Position numbers and translations under genes: made by a program. 19,300 nucleotides of DNA from a bacterium. Its GTDB lineage: Bacteria; Ratteibacteria; UBA8468; B48-G9; JAFGKM01. Shown one piece after another: positions 7,043 through 15,700 of this stretch. The notes below the pieces were generated by a model. The model did not search any database and was not told the DNA's origin. It was given only the letters and a program-made list of their open reading frames with translations. The DNA is taken from positions 1 to 19,300 of the forward strand of contig JAKPNC010000097.1 of the NCBI GenBank assembly GCA_029548585.1, in the 5' to 3' direction. Every line of letters begins with the position of its first letter. The stretch's first letter is position 1.

Positions 7043-8580
7043 TATCTTGCCCTCCTTTTCATCAGACTGAAACCGAATTCCCTTTTAATAGCCGTCCAGA
7101 GGCAGGCAATGCAGAAAACGGTTCCCACCATTATAGCAGAAAAAAGGACCGCCGGCAAAGAAAGCCTGCCAGAAACGAGTTTCAGGTAATACCTGAGAAG
7201 AATGAACATGGCAATGGATGCAACCGACACCCTGGCGAAAAACGGGGCCATCTCCTTCACTCTTACCCGAAGATGCCTCTTCCTGAAAAGGCCAAGGAGG
7301 ATGAAAAAGTTTGCCGTGCCCACGAGAGATGTAGAAAGAGCTATCCCTTCGTGCTTCATGAATGACATCAGGATAAGGTTGAGCAGGAAATTCGCCATGA
7401 TGCTTGCCACACCGACCTTCACCGGCGTTGAGGTATCCCCGAAGGAGTAGAAAGCCCGCGTAATGAGAGCGCCTCCCCCGTAACCCGCAAGCCCTATTGA
7501 ATAATAAGCCAGAGGGCCTGCTACCAGCTTCACGGAGTCTCCGCTGAAAAGCCCCCTTGAGAAAAGGAGTGTGACTATTTCCGACCTGAGGGCTATCATT
7601 CCAAAGGTAAATGGAACCATGAGCATAACAAGGAGCTTGAAGCCGAACTTAAGATTCTTTTCAAAGCCTGTAAAATCCTTTGAGGAAATATTTTCGGAAA
7701 ACCAGGGAAGAAGCACGGTGGATATTGAAATGGCAAATATGCCCAGGGGCAGCTGGTATATCCTTGTGCCGTACCAGAGGCTGGATACCGCTCCGTCGAA
7801 AAGGGTGCCGGCCATGGAATAATCCAACAAAAGATTAACCGGGCCCACGGCCATTCCTATCACCACAGGGGCAAGGAGTTTTCCCATCTTCCTTACTGCC
7901 GGATGTCCGAAATTGAAACTGAGTTTCGGGGTGTATCCCTGCCTGATTGCCGGCACGAGGGTGAATAAGAACTGGCCGAATCCTCCAACCAGCACCCCGA
8001 TGCAGAGCCCGTATATTCTATCCTCGAGGGAAGTGCCCAAAACAGGCAGGAGAAGAAAGAGAGAGGCTATCCAGAATATGTCGAGTATGACGGGCGAAAA
8101 TGCCGGGATTAAAAAAGATTTCCGCACGTTGAGAACCCCGATGTTGAGAGCGGTAACGGATATGAAAATCAGATAGGGAAAGGTAAACCTCAGGAGGGTC
8201 CAGACCCATGCCCACTTGCCCGATTGCACGAAGAAAGTTGTCATGCCAAAGCTTACAAGCAGGACGACCGAGTAGAGAAGAAGGGTTGCAAGAAGGGAGA
8301 TGGTATAGCTTACCCGGAATATCTCCGTGCATTCCTTCCCGTCTCTCCCTGAAGCCTCGTATTCGCTCAAAATGGGAATAAAAGCCGCGTTGAGAGCGCC
8401 TTCGGCAAGAAGCCCCCTGAAAAAATTCGGTATCATGAAGGCTATAAGGAATGCGTCGTATATGCCGGAAGTCCCGAAAAAATTCGCAGTTGCAACCTCC
8501 CTGCCAAGGCCGCATATCCTTGCAACCAGGGTGCCGAGGGATACCAACGATATTGCCCTGAAGATCCCTTTTGAGCTCAT
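7042..8580 (-). CDS. murJ: Lipid II flippase MurJ (MVF/MATE superfamily)
   Basis: A 512-residue polytopic membrane protein of MurJ type, the flippase that moves the peptidoglycan precursor lipid II across the cytoplasmic membrane. The N-terminal signature is well conserved: GLGREVATANFFG with R27, then YDAFLIAFMIPNFFRGLLAEGA with D42, R55 and E60, corresponding to the charged residues that line the MurJ cavity. The length is typical for 14 membrane helices. The ATG overlaps the lysS stop by four bases (ATGA). Downstream it overlaps the M50 protease by one base. The position behind lysS suggests general cell-growth regulation rather than a dedicated wall operon; no other mur genes are present in the window. 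Confidence 0.95.
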   Translation of the reverse strand: MSSKGIFRAISLVSLGTLVARICGLGREVATANFFGTSGIYDAFLIAFMIPNFFRGLLAEGALNAAFIPILSEYEASGRDGKECTEIFRVSYTISLLATLLLYSVVLLVSFGMTTFFVQSGKWAWVWTLLRFTFPYLIFISVTALNIGVLNVRKSFLIPAFSPVILDIFWIASLFLLLPVLGTSLEDRIYGLCIGVLVGGFGQFLFTLVPAIRQGYTPKLSFNFGHPAVRKMGKLLAPVVIGMAVGPVNLLLDYSMAGTLFDGAVSSLWYGTRIYQLPLGIFAISISTVLLPWFSENISSKDFTGFEKNLKFGFKLLVMLMVPFTFGMIALRSEIVTLLFSRGLFSGDSVKLVAGPLAYYSIGLAGYGGGALITRAFYSFGDTSTPVKVGVASIMANFLLNLILMSFMKHEGIALSTSLVGTANFFILLGLFRKRHLRVRVKEMAPFFARVSVASIAMFILLRYYLKLVSGRLSLPAVLFSAIMVGTVFCIACLWTAIKREFGFSLMKRRAR

Positions 8581-9996
8581 TTTTTGAATCTCAGGAGGGG
8601 AAAGAATATCACTTCCCTGATGGAAGGAGAATCCGTCATGATCATGACCAGCCTGTCAATCCCTATGCCCAGGCCGCCCGCGGGAGGCATCCCGTATTCA
8701 AGGGCCTCCACGTAATCTTCATCCACGACCTTGTGGCCGCTTCCACCATTTTCAACGCTCTCCTTGAATCTCCTGTGCTGCTCCAGCGGATCGTTCAGTT
8801 CGGAATAGGCGTTTGCAACTTCCATGCCTCCGATGAAAAGCTCGAACCTTTCGGTCATATCCGCCCTGCCGGGGTAAGATTTGGCAAGCGGAGAAACTTC
8901 CCTCGGATACTCGTATATGAAAACCGGATCCACGAGCTGGGGCTGTACCCTCTTCTTGAATATGGCGTCAAGCATCCCAAAATGGTCATCGCTGCCGGCA
9001 TCAGGCTCTATCCCGTATTCATCCATCTTCTTTTTCACTTCGGAAAGACTGCGCCAGTCCTCTATGCCTGCCATCCTGAAGGATTCGACCCATGTAATCT
9101 TTTTCCATGGAAGCGAAAGATCCAAGTTTTTACCGCGGTATTCGAAGGACAGGGAGCCGTTAATCTCCATGCTGACACCCGTAATGATAGCCTCGGTTAT
9201 CTCCATCATTTCCGAGAAATCCCCGTATGCGGAGTAGAGCTCGAGCATGGTGAATTCAGGGTTGTGGAGGGTTGATATCCCCTCGTTCCTGAAAGACCTG
9301 TTTATCTCGTACACCTTCTCAAAGCCGCCGACGAGAAGCCTCTTGAGGTAGAGCTCCGGGGCAATCCTCATGTAGAGGTCCATGTCCAGGGTATTATGAT
9401 GGGTTATGAAGGGCCTCGCCTCGGCGCCACTGGGTATCGGATGCATCATCGGGGTCCACCTCGAGAAATCCCCTTTCCCCGAGGAATCGCCTTATGTGCT
9501 GGAGGATCCTGGCCCTCTTGTAAAAGACGCTGCGGGCCTCCTGGTTCATTATAAGGTCAAGGTACCTTTTCCTGAAACGGACTTCCACGTCTTTCAGGCC
9601 ATGCCATTTTTCCGGGAGCGGCAGAAGGGCCTTGGAAAGAATTGAAAAACCCTTTACGAGAAGGGTTATTTCTCCTGTCCGTGTCTTGAAAACATCCCCG
9701 TTCACGCCGATAATATCCCCTATATCGAGCAGGTCGAAAAGTAGTTTCTCCTTTTCTGAAAGTGTATCCTTCTTGAAATATACCTGGAGCTTGCCCGTGA
9801 AATCCCTGATGTCCATGAAAACAGATTTCCCGTGGGCCCTTATAGCCATTATCCTTCCCGCCGCCCTGACTGAAACATCCCCCTCCTTTATCCCGGAGAT
9901 GTCGGCTTTTTCGAACCTTCTGCCGTAAACGTCTATTCCTTCCCTGCGCAAGCTTTCAAGTTTTTCAATCCTCTGTTCCCTTATATCTTCACTCAT
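8577..9996 (-). pseudogene. lysS: Lysyl-tRNA synthetase (class II) interrupted by a frameshift in motif 1
   Basis: Two overlapping reading frames together make one class II LysRS. The N-terminal piece (9996 down to the stop at 9394) has the OB-fold anticodon domain and the start of motif 1 (FLGERGFLEVD). The C-terminal piece (in frame from 9449 to 8577) has PMMHPIPSGAEARPF, motif 2 with FRNEGISTLHNPEFT, and motif 3 with GGLGIGIDRLVMI. The break lies at 9450-9456, at GAC-CCC-G-ATG, where intact enzymes read (E/D)TPMM. It is explained by two missing bases, or by one extra base in a run of four C. If repaired the protein would be about 473 residues, near normal. The frame is otherwise undamaged, which argues for a sequencing or assembly error or a very recent mutation rather than old decay. 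The start overlaps corC by 8 bases and the stop overlaps murJ by 4. Confidence 0.9.
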
Positions 9997-11269
9997 TGTC
10001 TTCCTCTTCTTTTTCCACCTTCTTGATCCTTATCAGCCTTACCTTCTTGTGGTCGGCTTCATACACGATAAACTCGTGGGATCCGTAAACAAAACCTTCC
10101 CCCTTGACGGGAAACTTGCCGAAATGGTCAAGCACAAAGCCGGCAATGGTCTCAAATTCCCCTTCGGGGATGTCCAGGTTCATGCTCTCGTTTGCTTTCT
10201 CTATCTCCATGCCCCCGTAGACTAAGTGGCTTCCGTCAGCGAGGCTTGTCAACTCCTTGATCTCCTTGGCATACTCGTCCGATATCTCCCCCACTATTTC
10301 CTCAACGAGGTCTTCCATGGTCACCAGCCCTGCGGTTCCCCCGTATTCATCAACCACAATGGCCATCTGCATCTTCTTGCCCTGGAGCTCCTTCATCAGG
10401 TCCCCCACCTTCTTTGTCTCGGGTATGAAATAAGCCTCTCTCATTAAGTCTTCCGCCTTCGTGGCTTCGTCAAGCTTGTCGAGCCCGCGGGCAATGATAT
10501 CCTTCACATAGACGATTCCGGTTATCCTGTCAAAGTTATCCCGATAAACGGGCATCCTTGAATAACCTTCCCGGGCGATGACCGAGAATATCTCCCTGAC
10601 GGGCTTGTCATGACTTACCGCCACTATGTTCACCCGCGCAGTCATGATCTCCCTCACGAACGTATCCCCCAGGCTGAAAATGCTGTCTATCATGTTCTTC
10701 TCTTCTTCCTCGATCACGCCTTCCTCTTCCCCGGCGACTATCATGGCCTTCACGTCTTCCTCCGTAAGAACCGGATAGAGGGATTCCATCCTGATGCCGA
10801 ATATGCTCGAGAGCCCTCTTGAGAAAAGAAGCAGGAACTTGATTACCGGTGTAAAAGCGAAACAGAAAAACTTGACCACCGGGGCTATGTAATATGCCAT
10901 GGCCTCCGAATGCTTCTTGGCAAGGCTCTTTGGGATGATTTCTCCGAAAACGAGTATGACGAAGGTCAGCACCAGGGTGGTAAGCAGTGGATTTATGCCT
11001 GGCCAATGCTTTAAACTGACGGTGGTCATCACGACCGCCGCCAGGATATTCACAATATTATTTCCCACCAGGGCTGTAACGAGAACCTGCTGGGGATTGT
11101 GAAACCAGAAATTAAGCCTTTTTGCCTTATCCGCATCCTTTTCCAGGAGTTTCTGGAAATGGTGTTTGCCAAAAGAAATAAAGGCTGTTTCGGAAGCCGA
11201 AAAAAAGGCTGAAAACACTATAAGTAAAACTATGGAAAAGAGTTGTATGTATAAATCAGATTCACTCAT
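9989..11269 (-). CDS. CorC/HlyC-family membrane protein (CNNM-CBS-CBS-CorC domains)
   Basis: A 426-residue protein with the standard CorC/HlyC layout. It has an N-terminal CNNM (DUF21) membrane domain (about residues 1-165, with SASETAF at 25-30 and FGEIIPKSLAKKHSE at 108-122), an acidic linker (LTEEDVKAMI, EEGVIEEEEKNMI), two CBS domains (about 205-265 and 275-330; the second includes MAIVVDEYGGTAGLVTMEDL) and a C-terminal CorC_HlyC domain (about 345-416). Homologues are implicated in Mg2+ or Co2+ efflux and adenosine-nucleotide sensing; the older name haemolysin is misleading. The ATG overlaps the birA stop by four bases (ATGA), and the last eight bases overlap lysS. This puts it in the coaX-birA-corC-lysS-murJ-M50 operon. 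Confidence 0.93.
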   Translation of the reverse strand: MSESDLYIQLFSIVLLIVFSAFFSASETAFISFGKHHFQKLLEKDADKAKRLNFWFHNPQQVLVTALVGNNIVNILAAVVMTTVSLKHWPGINPLLTTLVLTFVILVFGEIIPKSLAKKHSEAMAYYIAPVVKFFCFAFTPVIKFLLLFSRGLSSIFGIRMESLYPVLTEEDVKAMIVAGEEEGVIEEEEKNMIDSIFSLGDTFVREIMTARVNIVAVSHDKPVREIFSVIAREGYSRMPVYRDNFDRITGIVYVKDIIARGLDKLDEATKAEDLMREAYFIPETKKVGDLMKELQGKKMQMAIVVDEYGGTAGLVTMEDLVEEIVGEISDEYAKEIKELTSLADGSHLVYGGMEIEKANESMNLDIPEGEFETIAGFVLDHFGKFPVKGEGFVYGSHEFIVYEADHKKVRLIRIKKVEKEEEDNE

Positions 11270-11883
11270 TTTATAAGGTTATTACTCCACTTTTTCATGC
11301 AGGAATCCTCGTCCTCCGCAAAACTCTCAGAGTTCTTCCTGAAAAGGGTTATGAACCGTGAGAGTATCTCTTCCGGATCTTCAACCGTCCTTCCGAGAAT
11401 AATCCCCATGGATATCCCGGTTTCAATGTCGTGAAGAGGATTATTGACGTTGATGCCTATGCCTATATTGTAAAAGCTCCCCTTTTTTTCAATGAGGATT
11501 CCGGCAATTTTCCTGCTCTCTTTCCATATTATATCATTAGGAAACTTTATCCTGCAAATAATTCCGAAAGACATGATGCTCTCAAGCAGGGAAAGGGATG
11601 CAAGCTCAGTCAGATAAAAGGCAAACCTTTCTTCCTCCGCCACTGCCCATGAGAAATAAAGCCCGCCCATCGATGAAAACCATTTTTTGCCATATCTTCC
11701 TCTTCCTCTTGATTGTTCACTGGCCAGGATAATGCCGGTTCTGCCCTTATCTATCAGGAGACTTGCAATATCCATAGTGGATGGAACGATGCCGAAACGG
11801 TAAATGGTTTCCCCTTCCAGAATGCCGCAGGAGATGAATTCCCCGTGTTCAACCATCTCTCTGAGAATTGCATGAGACGACAT
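11266..11883 (-). CDS. birA: Biotin--[acetyl-CoA-carboxylase] ligase, catalytic-only form
   Basis: A 205-residue biotin protein ligase, which makes biotinyl-AMP and attaches biotin to the carboxyl carrier protein of acetyl-CoA carboxylase or similar enzymes. The catalytic motifs are present: SRGRGRYGKKW (58-68, biotinyl-AMP loop), GGLYFS, KFPNDI (113-118), K125 in RKIAGIL, and GIGINVNN. There is no N-terminal helix-turn-helix, so this is a monofunctional ligase that cannot repress bio genes as the E. coli protein does, and the C-terminal SH3-like domain looks short. An in-frame TTG at 11898 is possible. The ATG at 11883 has a GAAGGG site about eight bases upstream and is preferred. It lies inside the last 35 bases of coaX in another frame, and its stop overlaps the next gene by four bases. 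Confidence 0.93.
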   Translation of the reverse strand: MSSHAILREMVEHGEFISCGILEGETIYRFGIVPSTMDIASLLIDKGRTGIILASEQSRGRGRYGKKWFSSMGGLYFSWAVAEEERFAFYLTELASLSLLESIMSFGIICRIKFPNDIIWKESRKIAGILIEKKGSFYNIGIGINVNNPLHDIETGISMGIILGRTVEDPEEILSRFITLFRKNSESFAEDEDSCMKKWSNNLIK

Positions 11884-12589
11884 AATTGATCCCTTCAAGG
11901 GTAAGATGCTTTCTCAAATGTTTTCTGAACCTTATATATTTTGCAAACCGGGAGCTCCCTCCCCCTGTGACCACGATCTCCAGAGAGGGATACTTCCCGA
12001 GAACCGCCCCGATAATACCGTTCAATGCTCCTGCCATGCCATACCTTACACCCGCGGCGATGGCTCCGGCCGTATCCCTGCCGGGTATCCTTGCGGCCGA
12101 CCTGCCAGGCAGGTTTATCATGGCCGTCCTGTCAAGGGCAGATTCCCAGAGGCCGGGACCGGGTATTATAAAGCCCCCCTCGAAATCACCCCGGGCCGAA
12201 ATTATATCGAGAGTAACGGCTGTGCCTATATCTGCCACCAGGGCCCCTTTTCCATAGATTTCACGTGCCGCCCTGCAATTCAGTACCCTGTCAACCCCAA
12301 CGGACAAAGGATTCCTGATCCTGAGATTGATTCCGCAGTCAGACGCGCGTATGAGAAATATGGATGAGCCCGGGAAAAAAACGGAGGTTTTCTCCACCAC
12401 CTGGCTTTCTATGCCAGGGACAACGGATGAAATACCTATGACATCCGGTTTTCTTCCGCTCCAGGACGAAGGCAGAAAAAAACCTTCAGGCATATCTGAG
12501 GGAAAGTGGATGAAATCCGTAAGTTTCCGTCCCCTGAAGTATCCCGCCTTTATCCTGCTGTTTCCTATATCAACTGCAAGCGTATCCAT
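11849..12589 (-). CDS. coaX: Type III pantothenate kinase
   Basis: A 246-residue CoaX-type pantothenate kinase, which performs the first step of coenzyme A synthesis (pantothenate to 4'-phosphopantothenate) and is insensitive to CoA feedback. ASKHA-fold motifs are visible: the phosphate-1 loop VDIGNSRIK (6-14), VGVDR (97-101), DIGTAVTLD (120-128, with the catalytic Asp), GGFIIPGPG (138-146) and TGGG near the C-terminus. This is the first gene of the minus-strand operon. There is no Shine-Dalgarno sequence, and a sigma70-type promoter sits so close to the ATG that the mRNA is predicted to be leaderless. Pairing of coaX with birA is common in bacteria and groups two cofactor functions. Confidence 0.95.
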   Translation of the reverse strand: MDTLAVDIGNSRIKAGYFRGRKLTDFIHFPSDMPEGFFLPSSWSGRKPDVIGISSVVPGIESQVVEKTSVFFPGSSIFLIRASDCGINLRIRNPLSVGVDRVLNCRAAREIYGKGALVADIGTAVTLDIISARGDFEGGFIIPGPGLWESALDRTAMINLPGRSAARIPGRDTAGAIAAGVRYGMAGALNGIIGAVLGKYPSLEIVVTGGGSSRFAKYIRFRKHLRKHLTLEGINYVVSCNSQRDG

Positions 12590-12595
12590 ATAATT

Positions 12596-12623
12596 ATTAT
12601 CGCCGTTTTCCTGGTTCTGCCAA
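12596..12623 (-). promoter_or_regulatory. Predicted sigma70-type promoter of the coaX operon (leaderless)
   Basis: On the minus strand there is TTGGCA (12623-12618, five of six matches to the -35 consensus), a 16-base spacer, and GATAAT (12601-12596, five of six matches to the -10 consensus). Only six bases separate the -10 from the coaX ATG, so transcription would begin at or next to the A of the start codon. This agrees with the missing ribosome site of coaX. It is the best promoter match I noticed in the window. Confidence 0.6.
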
Positions 12624-12666
12624 ATTTAGCTATACTTTCTTCTTCCTATTCCTTACCCGCTTCTCC

Positions 12667-12684
12667 CCTCCCCCAAAAGGGAGG
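12667..12684 (-). terminator. GC-rich hairpin after the cohesin/dockerin gene, weak terminator candidate
   Basis: Inverted repeat CCTCCC/GGGAGG with a six-base loop, extendable by G-U pairs on the minus strand, 23 bases downstream of the stop of the large repeat protein. No T-run follows, so it is not a classic intrinsic terminator. It may instead belong to the same palindromic family as the REP-like block at 16478-16588. It separates the repeat-protein gene from the coaX promoter. Confidence 0.35.
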
Positions 12685-12706
12685 AAATCACATGACATTG
12701 GCCTTC

Positions 12707-15700
12707 TCACTCGAGGGCCAGGCGCAGAATTCCTATGACATCCGATATATTTACGGTACCGTCTTCGTTGATATCGGCGGCGGTAACCAGCATTTCGTCG
12801 TAAAGCGGCGGCTGATATTCGTTTTCTCTTACCGTGACTGGAAGTGATATGGACATCCTAAGGCATAGAATGGCATCCATGATATTTACATCACCGTCAT
12901 TATTTATATCCCCTTTACGGAAACCGAATATGAAACCGGGCAGGTTGCTGTCCGATATAGTTCCGTCGCCGAGCTGGCCGCTCCCGTTGCCGCCCCAGGT
13001 CCAGAGGGTGCCGTCCGCCTTAAGGGCGGCGGTATGTTTCTCCCCTGCCGAGACTGAAATCCAATCCGTGTCATTGCCTACCCGGACAGGAGAATGGGAG
13101 TTTGCAAAAGAGGAGTCTCCGAGCTGGCCGTAAACGTTGCTTCCCCAGGTCCACAGGGAACCGTCCGCCTTCAGTGCAGCCGTGTGTGCACTGCCCGCAG
13201 AGACCTCTACCCAGTCTGAATCCGTTCCTATCCTTACAGGGGAATACCTTGATGTCACCGTACCGTCTCCAAGCTGGCCATAGCTGTTCCTTCCCCATGC
13301 CCAGAGGGTGCCGTCGCTCTTCACAGCGGCGGTATGCGCGCTGCCGGCCGATACGGTGATCCAGTCCTTGCCGGTTCCGACCTGCAAAGGTATGATGCTT
13401 CCCGTTGTAGTGCCGTCACCGAGCTGACCGTAGAAGTTCCTTCCCCAGGTCCAGAGGGTGCCGTCGCTCTTAAGGGCGGCCGTGTGAGACCACCCGGCAG
13501 AGACCGCAACCCAGCTCTCATCCACTCCTATTTTTGCGGGAAAATTCCTGCCAGACTTGGTACCGTCTCCGAGCTGGCCGTCGAGGTTATTTCCCCAGGT
13601 CCAGAGGGTGCCGTCGCTCTTAAGGGCGGCCGTGTGGAAACGACCTGAGGAAACCATGTGCCAGCCTGTTTCCGTCTCCACCCTTGATACGAGGTTTCTG
13701 CCGAAATTGGTACCGTCTCCGAGTTGGCCGTCAAGGTTATTTCCCCAGGTCCAGAGGGTGCCGTCGCTCTTAAGGGCGGCCGTGTGGAAACCTCCGGCCG
13801 AAACGGCGGACCAGTCATTATCTTCTCCGGTCTTCCCGGGCAACATCCTGTCGATTCCGGTACCGTCGCCAAGCTGGCCGTCAAGGTTGCTACCCCATGT
13901 CCACAGGGAACCGTCCAGGGGGATGGCTGCGGTATGTGCCCCTCCCGCGGAGATCTTCATGGCAGTCTCATATACGGCTGTCATCGTGCAATCTTCCCGG
14001 ACTGTAAATGAGACAGAATGGGAGAATGAAAAATCCTCACCGTCTTTCTGCCACTTCAGGAAGCGGTTCCCGCCAGGGCTGAATCTCGCCGTAAGGGTAA
14101 CGTCCGCTCCATGCCTGTAAAGCATCGAAAAAGGAGTCACTCCCCCCGTTTTTCCTTCATTGTCATCGGGAGCCGAGAGTATAAAGGATGATTCCGGATT
14201 GAGAGAAAAAATATTGACGGTATGTCCCTGCATGGCAAAGTTGGCCACGAGAGACATGTCTTCAGTCACGTTTTCAACCGTGATGGATGGATCGGACGAG
14301 TATGCGTTTCCATTATTTGTCCAATTCACAAAGAGGTAGCCCTCCGGTGGAACCGCTGTCACCTCCGTACAGGAAAAACCGTGGTTGACCTGCTGGAGAG
14401 CGTTCCCTTTTATCGATGAGCCCGGAGTTGAGTCTGTAAGGAATGAAACGGTGTAAACATTTATGGTAAATTCCACTACGACGTTATGGTCTTCTTTTAC
14501 GTTTAAAATCATGAAGGGATTGCTGATAAGAGCGTCCGCCCCGTTATCCCTTATCCCTGATATTGAATAACCAGCCGATGGAATGATGTCTATCACAGCC
14601 GTGCCGTTATATGGAACAACCTGGCCGGCCGGGACGGCCTGGCCGTTTCCTCCCGCAATGGAAACGGTTATATTAAAAGTATCGGGAAGAAAATTTGCCG
14701 TCACGGTTTTGTCAGAATTCATCGTTACAGTCGTCGCCGCAGAAGCCGCATTGGCAACGGGACCCGTCCAGCCCGAAAATGTATGCCCTTCACCTTCAAA
14801 AGCATTTATATCAACAACGGTGCCTGCGTCGTATATGTGAAGACCTGCCGACGGAAGAGTGGTGCCGCCGCCTGCCGGTGAGACCGATATATTCAGGGTA
14901 TATTGACGGGTAAAGTTTGCCGTAACGGTTTTGTCAGAATTCATCGTTACGGTCGTCGTTGCAGAGCCCGCATCGGCAACGGGGCCTGTCCAGCCTGAAA
15001 ACCTGTAGCCTGCCGCAGCCTGGGCCTCAATGCTGACAACCTCGCCCGCATCATATGCGTGCTGACCGACTGACGGAAGGGTGGTGCCGCTGCCTGCTGG
15101 CGAGACAGATGTATTCAGGGTATACTGGCGGGTAAAGTTCGCCGTCACGGTTTTGTCAGAGTTCATCGTTACAGTCGTCGCCGCAGAAGCCGCATCGGCA
15201 ACGGAGCCCGTCCAGCCTGAAAACCTGTAGCCTGCCGCCGCCTGGGCCTCAATGCCGACAACGGTACCTGCATCATATGTGTGCTGACCGACAGACGGAA
15301 GGGTGGTGCCGCCACCCGCCGGTGAGACAGATATATTCAGGGTATACTGGCGGGTAAAGTTCGCCGTCACGGTTTTGTCAGAGTTCATCGTTACGGTCGT
15401 CGTTGCAGAAGCCGCATTGGCAACGGGGCCCGTCCAGCCCGAAAACCTGTAGCCTGCCGCAGCCTGGACCTCAATGCCGACAACGGTACCTGCATCATAT
15501 GCGTGCTGGCCAGCTGACGGAAATGTGGTGCCGCTGCCAGCCGGTAAGACAGATATATTCAGGGTATACTGCCGGGTAAAGTTCGCCGTCACGGTTTTGT
15601 CAGAATCCATCGTTACAGTCGTCGCCGCAGAAGCCGCATCGGCAACGGGGCCTGTCCAGCCCGAAAACCTGTAGCCTGCCGCCGCCTGGGCCTCAATGCT

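Noticed and set aside
8571..9275. 234-codon plus-strand open frame opposite lysS
   Set aside because: It is antisense to conserved LysRS motifs 2 and 3 and has no protein-family resemblance.
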